Origin: Aliiroseovarius lamellibrachiae
GTDB lineage: Bacteria; Pseudomonadota; Alphaproteobacteria; Rhodobacterales; Rhodobacteraceae
Reading direction: 5' to 3'
DNA: 64,000 nucleotides
NCBI RefSeq assembly: GCF_018599245.1
Contig: NZ_JAHEVJ010000001.1
Coordinates: 1-64,000 of the forward strand
Shown: in pieces, positions 43,712-52,800 of the stretch
Layout of the letters: each line of letters begins with the position of its first letter
Numbering within the stretch: the first letter of the stretch is position 1
Notes under the pieces: generated by a model
What the model was told of the DNA's origin: nothing
Seen by the model: the letters and a program-made list of their open reading frames with translations, nothing else
The model's database searches: none
Program-made: the position numbers and the translations under genes

Positions 43712-43774
43712 TCACGAAGCGATATAGGCCGGGGTTCCCGCTGCACGGAGGCAGAATGCGCTGATATAGTTCAT
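43712..43774 (-). CDS. Candidate 20-residue peptide
   Basis: A 20-codon frame reading MNYISAFCLRAAGTPAYIAS. Its GGAGG lies five to six bases before the ATG, and a promoter TTGATC-16 bp-TAAAAC (43811-43838) sits upstream, so it has full expression signals for a very small gene. It lies between yidD and the small basic genes, pointing toward them. It could be a leader peptide or small protein; no family known to me. Confidence 0.4.
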   Translation of the reverse strand: MNYISAFCLRAAGTPAYIAS

Positions 43775-43810
43775 GTAAGCCTCCTTTTTGTATGCGTTGC
43801 GGATGTGGGT

Positions 43811-43838
43811 GTTTTAGCGCAAACAGGGTGTCGATCAA
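43811..43838 (-). promoter_or_regulatory. Candidate promoter of the 20-residue peptide
   Basis: On the minus strand TTGATC (43833-43838), a 16-bp spacer and TAAAAC (43811-43816), about 37 bp from the small start codon. Confidence 0.4.
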
Positions 43839-43892
43839 CCGGCAGTTTACAGTAAAGCCCACCTGTGGCGTAAATGGCACGTTAGCGGGGCG

Positions 43893-44168
43893 TCAGTGGT
43901 CATGTGTGTCGTGGGTGCAGGTTTTGGTGTCAGATGTGTTCTGATCAGGCACCGGATCATACCCGCAATTGCCCCACGGATGACAACGCCCAATGCGTTT
44001 TGCAGCCAGCCAACCGCCCTTGATCGCACCGTGTTTTTCCAAGGATTCCAGCGCATAGGCGGAACAGGTCGGTTGATAGCGGCAATTGAACCCAACCCAC
44101 GGCGAAAAGATCATCCGATAGGCGCGGATCGGCAGGGCGGCAATATGAGCAAGTGGGGTCATTGACAT
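43893..44168 (-). CDS. yidD: Membrane protein insertion efficiency factor YidD
   Basis: Encodes 91 residues. The core [20 protein letters not shown] and the [13 protein letters not shown] block contain the conserved cysteines of YidD, which helps YidC-dependent insertion. The C-terminal tail is His/Thr-rich, an unusual ending (TCTHDTHDH). It lies after rnpA, separated by a run of 8-bp tandem repeats; yidC itself is 4 kb away instead of adjacent. Confidence 0.93.
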   Translation of the reverse strand: MSMTPLAHIAALPIRAYRMIFSPWVGFNCRYQPTCSAYALESLEKHGAIKGGWLAAKRIGRCHPWGNCGYDPVPDQNTSDTKTCTHDTHDH

Positions 44169-44190
44169 AATCTGGGGCCTGTCATGCGGC

Positions 44191-44250
44191 TTTTCTAGTT
44201 TTCTAGTTTTCTAGTTTTCTAGTTTTCTAGTTTTCTAGTTTTCTAGTTTT
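44191..44250. repeat. Tandem (TTTTCTAG) octamer repeat
   Basis: Seven perfect copies of TTTTCTAG followed by a partial TTTT, located between rnpA and yidD. The last copy contains the TAG stop codon of rnpA (44243-44245, minus strand), so the repeat touches the coding sequence. CTAG is generally rare in bacteria, which makes this run noteworthy. Copy number may vary between strains through slippage and would alter the spacing to yidD. Confidence 0.9.
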
Positions 44251-44716
44251 TGCGGGGCTTGCGGGGGGCGTGGATGTCTTTGATGGCGCGCGTAAGGTCT
44301 TTGATCAGATCACTATACTCCCGCGTTGCGGTGGCGTCTTTGCGGCCGATCAGCACATAGTCCCAGCCTTGCTGGCCAAGCTTGGGCAAAACCTCGCGCG
44401 CGATGGCGCGCAGGCGACGTTTGGCGCGATTGCGGGCCACGGCATTGCCGACTTTTTTGGAACAGGTGAACCCCACACGAACACCCGCGACAGGATCTTC
44501 GCCATCACGCCGTTTGCGGGCTTGCAACATAAAAGCCGGTTGCGGCGCACGGCGCGCGCGGGCGGCGGCCAGAAAGTCGCGCCGCTGGGTCAGGGTGATC
44601 AATTTTTCAGACATATCATCACCGAATGAACCACCTTGGGTGTCACCACGCGCAAAAACCGCCGCAGGCCCTGTGGCCTCGGCGGTTTGCGTCTTATCAC
44701 TGTCTGGTGCAGTCAT
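44243..44716 (-). CDS. rnpA: Ribonuclease P protein component
   Basis: Encodes 157 residues from ATG 44716; a TTG at 44728 is also open. RnpA assists the RNA subunit in tRNA 5' processing. The core starts around residue 35 (SEKLITLTQRRDFLAAARA) and includes RVGFTCSKKVGNAVARNRAKRRLR. The first 34 residues are a low-complexity extension absent from E. coli RnpA; an internal ATG at 44614 would give the usual length. The stop codon lies in the octamer repeat. Confidence 0.92.
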   Translation of the reverse strand: MTAPDSDKTQTAEATGPAAVFARGDTQGGSFGDDMSEKLITLTQRRDFLAAARARRAPQPAFMLQARKRRDGEDPVAGVRVGFTCSKKVGNAVARNRAKRRLRAIAREVLPKLGQQGWDYVLIGRKDATATREYSDLIKDLTRAIKDIHAPRKPRKN

Positions 44717-44731
44717 GACTGCAACCAACGC

Positions 44732-44866
44732 TTATGCGCTCAGCGACTTCCGACCACGTGCGCGACGTGCATTCAGAATCTTACGGCCAGCTTTGGTGGC
44801 CATACGTGAGCGGAAGCCGTGACGGCGTTTGCGAACCAGGTTCGAGGGTTGGTAGGTGCGTTTCAT
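44732..44866 (-). CDS. rpmH: 50S ribosomal protein L34
   Basis: Encodes 44 residues, [20 protein letters not shown] onward, ending GRKSLSA. L34 is a small basic protein of the large subunit and is the classical leader gene of the rnpA operon. Start at 44866 and stop at 44732 leave 15 bp to rnpA. Its promoter is at 44974-45002. Confidence 0.97.
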   Translation of the reverse strand: MKRTYQPSNLVRKRRHGFRSRMATKAGRKILNARRARGRKSLSA

Positions 44867-44973
44867 CGCCCGTCTCCGTTTAAGCCCGTTTCCATCTGAT
44901 GCGGTTCTGCGCTCTGATCTCTCAGATCAACAGCCCGCGGAAGGATTCGGGACAAGTGTCATTCGAAGCCCGG

Positions 44974-45002
44974 TCTATAGGGGGCATTTGGCGGCAAGTC
45001 AA
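44974..45002 (-). promoter_or_regulatory. Promoter of rpmH-rnpA
   Basis: On the minus strand TTGACT (44997-45002), a 17-bp spacer ending CCCCC and TATAGA (44974-44979). The -10 with preceding C-run is identical to that before rpmC (9602-9630). Confidence 0.65.
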
Positions 45003-45088
45003 ATGGGGCAGTTAAGATTTCTTGCCAAATGATCGCCGAAGCGGTGGGATTGTTTGGGTCACCTGCTGCGGACACCCCGGATGGCTTA

Positions 45089-45730
45089 TTATGTGGCGCG
45101 GCGCAAGGCCCGGCCCGCCTCTGCGATCATCAAAAGACCGGCCGTGCCGATAAAGGCCGCGGCCCAACGGTTCATGGTTTTCAGCGTGCTGGAGCGTGCC
45201 AAAACCCGACCCGCTTTATTGGCCAAAAGGGCATAGGGGGTCATCACGGCAAAAAGCACGATCACGCTGACCAGCACCAACAGACCCCATTCTGATACAC
45301 CAACCGCATTCAGGTCCAGAACGCTCGGTACAAGGGCGAGATAGAAGATGATGGCCTTTGGATTGCTGATCGTGATGGTAAAGGCTGAAAGCAGCGTTTT
45401 GGGTGTGCTGTACTTACGTGACTTGGCCATTTCTGGCGCTTTGGGGTCACTGGTCCAGAATTGATATGCCAAATAGGCCAGATAGAGCCCGCCCAGGAGC
45501 TTCAGAACAATCATCGCCCCTGCAAAGCTTTTGGCAACCGCGGCAAGCCCGGCCACGGCGATGGTCAGATACACAACATCGCCACAGGCAATGCCCAAAA
45601 TAAAGACCAAAGCGTTGCGCAAAGATCCCCCCATGGCCTGCCCCACAAGGGCGGCAATTCCGGGGCCGGGGATGGCGGCGGCGATTCCAAGCGCAAGCGC
45701 ATAGGTAACGAGAGAGGTTAAAAGGTCCAT
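45089..45730 (-). CDS. LysE/RhtB-family exporter
   Basis: Encodes 213 residues with six predicted membrane helices. The N-terminal half has GPGIAALVGQAMGGSLRNAL, the LysE signature region, and ITISNPKAIIFYLALVPS follows. Members export amino acids or related metabolites; the substrate is unknown. It stands alone and divergent from the TVP38 gene. Confidence 0.85.
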   Translation of the reverse strand: MDLLTSLVTYALALGIAAAIPGPGIAALVGQAMGGSLRNALVFILGIACGDVVYLTIAVAGLAAVAKSFAGAMIVLKLLGGLYLAYLAYQFWTSDPKAPEMAKSRKYSTPKTLLSAFTITISNPKAIIFYLALVPSVLDLNAVGVSEWGLLVLVSVIVLFAVMTPYALLANKAGRVLARSSTLKTMNRWAAAFIGTAGLLMIAEAGRALRRAT

Positions 45731-45958
45731 CAGGGGCGTCCTTTGGGCAGAAATACCGAGTGATCTAAACGCAATATGTGACAGGGGTCGAGCGATTTTT
45801 CCCGAATGTGTCGTGTCTTAGCGCCGCAACTGAAATGTTTTGTAACCTTTCGCCTCGATATTCTCACCTCAGTTCAAGCAACTGTGAGATCCTATGTCGG
45901 TGGCTAGGCAAGCCCGCCCCCAGCCCTCATGTTGCCCGCAACGTGAAAGGAACACCCG

Positions 45959-46726
45959 ATGACTTCATCCGATGGCTCGGCCCCAAGGACAAATGACATG
46001 CCCCACCCAAAGCCACCTGCGGCCAACCCGCTTTTGAAACGCCTGCCGTTGATTGCCATTTTGGCCGTTGCGGTCATCGGCGCGTTCACCCTGCGCGATT
46101 ATCTCAGCTTTGAGACGCTTGCCGAAAACCGCGAGGCGTTGATTGGCTTTCGTGATGCGAATTACCTGTTGGCTGTGTTGGTGTTTGTCGCCGCTTATGT
46201 GGGGATCGTTGGGTTTTCCCTGCCCGGGGCGACCATTGCGACGCTGACCGGTGGGTTCCTTTTCGGCACCTTTCCCGGCGTGCTTTTTAACGTGACCGGG
46301 GCCACCATCGGGGCGATTGTGATTTTTCTGGCCGCGCGCTGGGGGCTGGGTGAAAAGCTCGCCGCGAAAATGGAAAGCTCGGACGGGGCCGTGAAGCAGA
46401 TCAAAGATGGCATTGATGAAAACCAATGGTCCGTCCTCTTTCTGATCCGACTGGTGCCTGCGGTGCCGTTTTTTGTCGCCAACCTGATCCCTGCGCTGGT
46501 CGGTGTGCCGCTTTATCGCTTTGCGATCTCGACCTTTGTGGGCATCATTCCCGGCGGGCTGGTCTATACCTCCGTGGGGGCGGGCCTGGGCGAGGTGTTC
46601 GCCCGTGGCGAGACGCCCAATTTGGGCATTATCTTTGAACCCCATATCCTGTTGCCGATCTTGGGTCTTGTGGCGCTGGCCGCCCTTCCCATGGTGCTGA
46701 AAGCCCTGAAAAAAGGAACCGCGTGA
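45959..46726 (+). CDS. TVP38/TMEM64 (DedA-like) membrane protein
   Basis: Encodes 255 residues from ATG 45959 (AGGAA nine bases upstream); an ATG at 45998 with AAGGAC upstream is also possible. It has five or six membrane helices. The SNARE-associated-Golgi/VTT domain (about residues 75-190) shows FSLPGATIATLTGGFLFGT and IRLVPAVPFFVANLIPALVG. Family members flip or transport lipids. Its stop overlaps the start of the next gene, a flavoprotein oxidoreductase often found beside it. Confidence 0.85.
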   Translation: MTSSDGSAPRTNDMPHPKPPAANPLLKRLPLIAILAVAVIGAFTLRDYLSFETLAENREALIGFRDANYLLAVLVFVAAYVGIVGFSLPGATIATLTGGFLFGTFPGVLFNVTGATIGAIVIFLAARWGLGEKLAAKMESSDGAVKQIKDGIDENQWSVLFLIRLVPAVPFFVANLIPALVGVPLYRFAISTFVGIIPGGLVYTSVGAGLGEVFARGETPNLGIIFEPHILLPILGLVALAALPMVLKALKKGTA

Positions 46727-48093
46727 TGAAGCGTATTAAGACAGATATTTGCGTCATTGGTGGCGGATCAGGCGGGCTTTCGGTGGCGGCGGGGGCTGTG
46801 CAAATGGGCGCGTCTGTTGTGCTGCTTGAAGGGCATAAGATGGGCGGCGATTGCCTGAACTATGGCTGCGTGCCGTCCAAGGCGCTTTTGCATGCAGGCC
46901 ATAAAGGCATGGATTGGAAGGCGGCGCATGATCATGTGCGCGCCACCATCGCCACCATTGAACCCCACGATTCGGTGGAACGGTTCCAAGAGCTGGGCGT
47001 GAATGTGATCACTGAATACGGCAGCTTCATTTCGCGCAGCGAAGTGCAGGCGGGCGATACCATCATTGAAGCGCGCCGCTTTGTGATCTCAACCGGGTCG
47101 TCCCCCTTTGTGCCGCCGATCCCCGGTTTGGATCAGGTGCCACATCTGACCAACGAACAGATCTTTGATCTGGACGATCACCCCAAGCACCTCTTGATCA
47201 TCGGCGCCGGCCCCATCGGGTTGGAAATGGCACAGGCGCATCGGCGTTTGGGCTGTGAGGTCACGGTGATCGAAGGGGCCAAAGCGCTGGGCCGGGATGA
47301 CCCGGAAATGGCGGTACAGGTTCTGGACGCCCTGCGCGCAGAAGGGATCAAGATCGAGGAAGAGGCCCTTGCCGCCGAAGTGCGCGGTGACGTTGGCGCC
47401 ATTGAGGTCGAGGTCAAAGATGGCCGCATTTTCAAAGGCACACATTTGCTGGTCGCCGTGGGGCGCAAAGCCAATATCGACAAACTTGATCTTGACAAAG
47501 CCGACGTCGAGGTCACGCGTGTAGGCATCAAAGTGGACGCTGGGTTGCGCAGCACAAACCGTAAGATCTACGCAATTGGCGACGTGGCTGGCGGGCTGCA
47601 ATTTACCCATGTGGCGGGTTATCATGCGGGGGTGATTATCCGCTCCATGCTGTTTGGCTTGCCGTCAAAGGCGAAAACCAGCCACATCCCATGGGCCACA
47701 TATACCGCGCCTGAAATGGCGCAGGTGGGCCTGACCGAAGCGCAAGCCAAGGATATTCATGGTGAGCGCCTAGAGGTGGCGCGCTTTGATTTCGCCGGCA
47801 ATGATCGCGCGCTCGCCACCCAACAGGCTAAGGGTTTGATCAAGGTGATGGTTGTGAAAGGCCGCCCCGTGGGCGTGTCGATTGTCGGCCCGCAAGCTGG
47901 CGAAATGATCACCCTCTGGTCGCTGGCAATGGCCAATAATCTCAAGATGAGCCAGATCGCCGCGATGATCGCGCCATACCCCACAATGGCGGAGGTGTCG
48001 AAACGTGCAGCAGGGGCCTATTTCTCGCCGCGACTTTTTGATAATCCTAAGGTGAAACAGGTGGTTGGCATGGTACAACGCTGGCTGCCGTAA
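46726..48093 (+). CDS. Pyridine nucleotide-disulfide oxidoreductase (MerA/Lpd-like)
   Basis: Encodes 455 residues from ATG 46726 (a GTG one codon earlier is open). FAD motif IGGGSGGLSVAAGA (residues 9-22), redox-active GGDCLNYGCVPSKAL with both cysteines, NAD motif IIGAGPIGLEMA near residue 160, and the C-terminal dimerisation domain with IAPYPTMAEV, but without the HPT.EE of Lpd and without the MerA vicinal Cys tail. A general disulfide/quinone reductase role is more likely than mercuric reduction. It is coupled to the TVP38 gene. Confidence 0.85.
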   Translation: MKRIKTDICVIGGGSGGLSVAAGAVQMGASVVLLEGHKMGGDCLNYGCVPSKALLHAGHKGMDWKAAHDHVRATIATIEPHDSVERFQELGVNVITEYGSFISRSEVQAGDTIIEARRFVISTGSSPFVPPIPGLDQVPHLTNEQIFDLDDHPKHLLIIGAGPIGLEMAQAHRRLGCEVTVIEGAKALGRDDPEMAVQVLDALRAEGIKIEEEALAAEVRGDVGAIEVEVKDGRIFKGTHLLVAVGRKANIDKLDLDKADVEVTRVGIKVDAGLRSTNRKIYAIGDVAGGLQFTHVAGYHAGVIIRSMLFGLPSKAKTSHIPWATYTAPEMAQVGLTEAQAKDIHGERLEVARFDFAGNDRALATQQAKGLIKVMVVKGRPVGVSIVGPQAGEMITLWSLAMANNLKMSQIAAMIAPYPTMAEVSKRAAGAYFSPRLFDNPKVKQVVGMVQRWLP

Positions 48094-48113
48094 CGATTTA
48101 GGCGGAGCAACCT

Positions 48114-49502
48114 GTGCTAAACTCCCTCTCTGGCCGATTTTTGATCCTGACTATGGCGTTTGTCATGCTGGCCGAAGTGTTGATCTTTGTGCCGTCCGTG
48201 GCGCGGTTTCGCGAGGATTACTTGCTGGCGCGACTTGAGCGTGCGCAGATTGCGTCCTTGGTTCTGCTTGCCGATGACATGATCGACCCCGCGCTGGAGG
48301 CGGAGCTTTTGGAAAATGCGCAGGTTTTCAACGTGGCGCTGCGCCGCGATGAGATCCGCGAACTGGTATTGAACTCCCCGATGCCACATGCGGTGGATCA
48401 GACGTTCGATCTGCGCATGTCGACCCCGTGGGAGATGATGCGCGCCGCCCTGGCGCGTCTTGCCAATCCGACGCCTCAGGTGGTCCGCGTGATCGGCAAG
48501 CCGGTCCAGATGGGCGGTGAGCTGATTGAGGTGACAATGGACACCGGCAATCTGCGCAAAGCCATGATCGATTACGGTTTGAACATCGCCAAATTGTCGG
48601 CGGTGATTTCTGCGATCACGGCCACACTGTTGTTTTTTGCGGTACGTTGGCTGATGGTGCGGCCGATCCGGGGGGTTGTTGGCAATATGATCGCTTATGC
48701 GCGCGCGCCCGAAGATACGCGCCGGATCATTGTGCCCCATGCAGGCGTGACTGAATTGCGTGATGCAGAGGTGGCGTTAAATGCGCTTCAGACCGACTTG
48801 ACCCATGCCTTGAAGCAAAAGGAACGCCTGGCCCAATTGGGCGGGGCGGTTGCGCGGATTTCCCATGACTTACGCAATATCCTGACCACCGCACAGCTGT
48901 TTGGCGACCGGATGGAAATGAGCGAAGACCCAATGGTGAAGCGCATCGGCCCCAAACTGATGAACTCGATCTCACGCGCCATTAACCTGTGTGAAAACAC
49001 CCTGGCGTTTGGCAAGGCCGAAGAACCTGCACCGCGTCTGGAACGGATTGATCTCGCGAATTTGGTCGGCGATATTATTGACAGCGAACGTCTGTCGGCG
49101 GGCGATCATGATCTGAGTTTCGCCGAGGACGTGCCTTCTGGCCTTATGTTGCGCGCGGATCCCGAACAGCTTTACCGCGTGCTGTCGAACCTCGTGCGCA
49201 ATGCGCGCCAAGCGATTGTGGCGTCAGGCAAGCCCGGTGAAATTGCCATCTGCGCCGGTGAAGCCGATGACAGCTGGACCATCGATGTGCGCGACACCGG
49301 GCCGGGCCTGCCGCTGTCGACCCGTGAGAACCTGTTCCAACCCTTTGCCGGATCCAACCGCAAAGGCGGCTCCGGGCTGGGTATGGCGATTGCGGCGGAG
49401 TTGATCCGCGGGCATGGCGGCGAGCTGACGCTGGCTGAGACTGGTGAGACAGGCACAAGTTTTAAGATCACATTGCCGAAAGAGATTGAGAGACCTCAGT
49501 GA
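48114..49502 (+). CDS. Orphan sensor histidine kinase
   Basis: Encodes 462 residues from GTG 48114 (GGCGGAG upstream). Two membrane helices (about residues 8-28 and 160-182) enclose a periplasmic sensor of roughly 130 residues; a HAMP-like segment follows. The H-box is ISHDLRNI (His near 250), then NLVRNARQA (N), DTGPGLP (G1) and KGGSGLGMAIA (G2). No response regulator gene is adjacent. What it senses is not readable from the sequence. Confidence 0.85.
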   Translation: MLNSLSGRFLILTMAFVMLAEVLIFVPSVARFREDYLLARLERAQIASLVLLADDMIDPALEAELLENAQVFNVALRRDEIRELVLNSPMPHAVDQTFDLRMSTPWEMMRAALARLANPTPQVVRVIGKPVQMGGELIEVTMDTGNLRKAMIDYGLNIAKLSAVISAITATLLFFAVRWLMVRPIRGVVGNMIAYARAPEDTRRIIVPHAGVTELRDAEVALNALQTDLTHALKQKERLAQLGGAVARISHDLRNILTTAQLFGDRMEMSEDPMVKRIGPKLMNSISRAINLCENTLAFGKAEEPAPRLERIDLANLVGDIIDSERLSAGDHDLSFAEDVPSGLMLRADPEQLYRVLSNLVRNARQAIVASGKPGEIAICAGEADDSWTIDVRDTGPGLPLSTRENLFQPFAGSNRKGGSGLGMAIAAELIRGHGGELTLAETGETGTSFKITLPKEIERPQ

Positions 49503-49812
49503 TACGACACTATCCATAAAAATGTCCGACAACGATGCCATGTGGGCTTATGGCCGCGCGCGTTCCGTGACCGTTATCGTCAAATATCACCCGGTCGAGA
49601 ATTCAAACTGCTTATCCTCAATGTTGCGCAGTGCGGACAGCGGCCGCGAAGAGGTGCGCCGGTGAATATGTCGGCCTTTCGTTTGATACCGTTGTCACAT
49701 CGCCACTGAATTTCTAGCGGTCTGAATCTCATTTCGGTTGCGAAGTTCCTCAGAAATTTTGACGTTTAGTGGCAGAAGATCTGATGGCGACATTTCGAGT
49801 GGTTTTGGCGTA
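49503..49812. other. Spacer between convergent genes without recognised content
   Basis: I see no gene, strong hairpin or repeat in this 310-bp stretch. Short frames here lack start signals and recognisable composition. Confidence 0.5.
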
Positions 49813-52800
49813 TCAGGCATCAATTTCCACCACCCCCCCAGCCTCGCGCGCACGGCTTTGACACAGGATCATCGTCCCTTCGCGCTGGGCGTTGGACAGG
49901 ACAAAATCGCGGTGTTCAATGTCGCCGGACAGCACGTCACATTTGCACACGCCGCAAATCCCGTCAGAGCATTTCACGTCCACATGGATGCCATTGGCAT
50001 TCAGCACATCTGCTGCCGTCTGATCCTCGGGCACCTCCAATTCGCGCCCATCGCGCAGCTTCAGGGTGAAGGGGTGGTTTTCATATTCGGGCTGTTCGGG
50101 GACCGAGAAATACTCCAGATGACGCGCCTCTTCGGGAAACCCCTGCGCCTGCGCCGCCGACATCACCGCGTCCATATACCGCTCAGCGCCACAGCAATAG
50201 ACGTGCCAACCGGGTTGATACCCAGCCATCACCGCGTCCATATCCGCCCGCGTGCCTTCGTCTGAGAAATGGTAATGCACATGATCCGCCCAAGGCATCT
50301 GTGCCAGATCGTCCAGATACCCGGCATCCGCACGGCGCGAGGCAGAGTAATGCAGTTCAAAGTCGCGCCCCAAAGCGTGCAACCGGTGCGCAAAGGCGAT
50401 CATCGGCGTGACCCCAATGCCGCCGCCCATCAAGATGGTTTTTCTGGCATCTTCCACCAGTTCGAAATGGTTGATCGGCTTGGAGATAAAGACCTTGCGG
50501 CCCTCTTCAAAGATCCGGTGCATCAGGGCAGACCCGCCACGGCCTGTGTCCTCTCGCAGCACGCCGATTTGATAGCGGCTGGTGTCGTTCGGATTGCCGG
50601 ACATCGAGTATTGGCGCAGGTATTCCGGGCTGACCAGCACGTCCAAATGCGCGCCAGCGGACCATGGGGGCAGGGGCGATCCATCCAGCGTGGCGAACTC
50701 ATATTTGGTCACACCATCGGTCATCTGTTCGGCTTTGCTGATCGTGACCTGCATCACCGGCGCGTCCCCGTCGATGGTGTAGCGATGCACCATCGAAGTG
50801 TCGCCGGACGCCAGCCGGTCACGGTATTCGGCCGCTGGGATCATCGCCTGATACGCGCCAATGCCCGCCTCGCGGTCCATCGGAAACGGGTAGGGATAGG
50901 GATGGGGCGCCAATGGGGCGGGGTAGACGGCCAAGGTCTGATCCTCAGCTTTCAGGTCAAGATCCTTTTGCAGGCTGCGTTTGTTCACCGGTTCATCGGG
51001 CGGGTGATATCCGCCATCCTCGCCAAGTTTCAGATCCCACCACCATGTTTTCACTGGATTAATCTCGCCATGCCCGGCCATATCATCGAGCTTGGCCAAA
51101 ACAGGGGCCGCGGCGGGAAGGGTGCTTGCCGCCCATCGAAATGGCGCTTGGGCAAACAGCCCTTCGAGGTTCCAAGGGCAGGTTTTCATGCACCGTCCAC
51201 ACATCGCGCCCCCCGGTTGGGTCACGCGGTAGGTGGTGCATTTCTGGCTGTCGGATTTCCAGATCTCATACCCGTTGAACATCAGTTTTGGCCCGGCGGT
51301 GATCGCGCCCGACGGGCATTCGCGCGCGCATTTATTGCAAGCCTCGCAGAACTTTTGCAGGCCAAAGTCGATCGGCTTGTCGTGTGTCATCGGCATATCG
51401 GTGGTCACCACGCCGGATTTCAGACGCGGGCCGAGGTAAGGGTTCAGAATTACTTCGCCAATGCGCGAGACCTCCCCAAGCCCCGCCAACAAAAGCAGAG
51501 GGGGCTGTAGCACAGTTCCATCCATCACCGTATGCGCCTTGGCCCCATAGCCAAGATTTCGGATCTGCTGGGCAATCACACCGCCGATCAGCGAAAACCG
51601 CAAATAGGCGCGCATGGATTGGCTGACGGCGATCCAATCATCGCCCGAGGCCCCCTCCATCGTTTCGAACCCCTGGTCGACAATCATTGAAACGGCATTG
51701 TCGTGGGTTGGGTGGATTTCAGCCCCCGTGGCGTCATGGCTGTACCATGTCCAATCGGGGCAACGCGACGTGCCTGCGGCATCAACCCCCAGAAAGTAAC
51801 TCGCCGCGCGCAAGTTGTCTGCGTTTCGGGCGGGGTCTTTGGCGGTGGGGCCTTGCGCGCGTGCGCCGTCCTGCAACGGCACAAACGCCCCTAACATCCG
51901 GCGCTGGGCAAAACTGGGGGCGGATTTTCGCACGTAATAGCCGCCCTTGGCATTGTCCTGCAGGGGTTTGCCCATGTCGCCAAACTGGCTGCGGGCAAAC
52001 ATGTCGGCGCGTTTTGGCACGCGGGCAACATTGGCCTCGTCAATATAAGTTGTGGGGTCGTCCACACGTTTGAGCCGTTCAAACGGATGTGGCCCCATGT
52101 GATAATCGCGCTTGGCATAGGGGTCGCGGGTGCGCGCGGATTTCGCGTGTCCCTTGCCCGGTCCGGTGCCGCCGAGCCACCAAGAGGGACCATGTGTGGC
52201 ATGCCAGGGCTGTTCACTCATTGGGGCCAACGGAAAGTCGGTGGCCAAATCCATATCGGTTGAGACAACGGCGACGCCAAAGCGCTCGCCCAGCCAAGGT
52301 GCCACGAGTGTACCGTTTTCAACAGTCGCCAGACCCGCGGTCACCGCGAGTTGGTTCAGGTCCAGTTCAGTTGACGTCGCAGTGTGGGCCACCGCATCAA
52401 ATCCCAAAAGGCGGATGTAATTGGCGATGACGACAGCGGTTTCCGTGGACCGCAAACAGGCGCGATGGGGTTGCGCATCAAGGATCCAATCGGCGCCGCG
52501 CTCAGCGGGATCAGGGTCGCGCTGATATTCGTAAAGGAACACCAATGCGTTGTGGTGATGGTCGACGGCGCGCGCGGCCCGCCCCATCGAGGCCTTAAGA
52601 TCCGCCATAATCATGTCGATACCGGCGGCCAAGGTTTTCACCTCGCGGGTTTTTAACGCCATTGAAAGGCGGGCAATATCCGGGTTGGAGCGGGGTGTTT
52701 TTAGCCGCGCCGAGGATGGAATTTCGCCGATGCCAACCATCGACGCATCTGAGAAATAGCCAAAGGATTTTAGGTGATTTGATCGCTCGGCCGCGCCATC

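Noticed and set aside
44191-44250. CRISPR array or integration hot spot
   Set aside because: It is a simple 8-bp tandem repeat without spacers; no cas genes or integrase occur in the window.
44841-44856. tRNA-like T-loop GGTTCGA
   Set aside because: It lies inside rpmH and has no accompanying acceptor or anticodon arm; no tRNA gene was found in the window.
46726-48093. Mercuric reductase (MerA)
   Set aside because: The redox-active CxxxxC is present, but the N-terminal metal-binding domain and the C-terminal vicinal cysteines of MerA are missing, and no other mer genes are near.
50269-51510. 413-codon plus-strand frame over the dehalogenase-like gene
   Set aside because: Antisense shadow of a well-supported multi-domain protein; composition is not protein-like.
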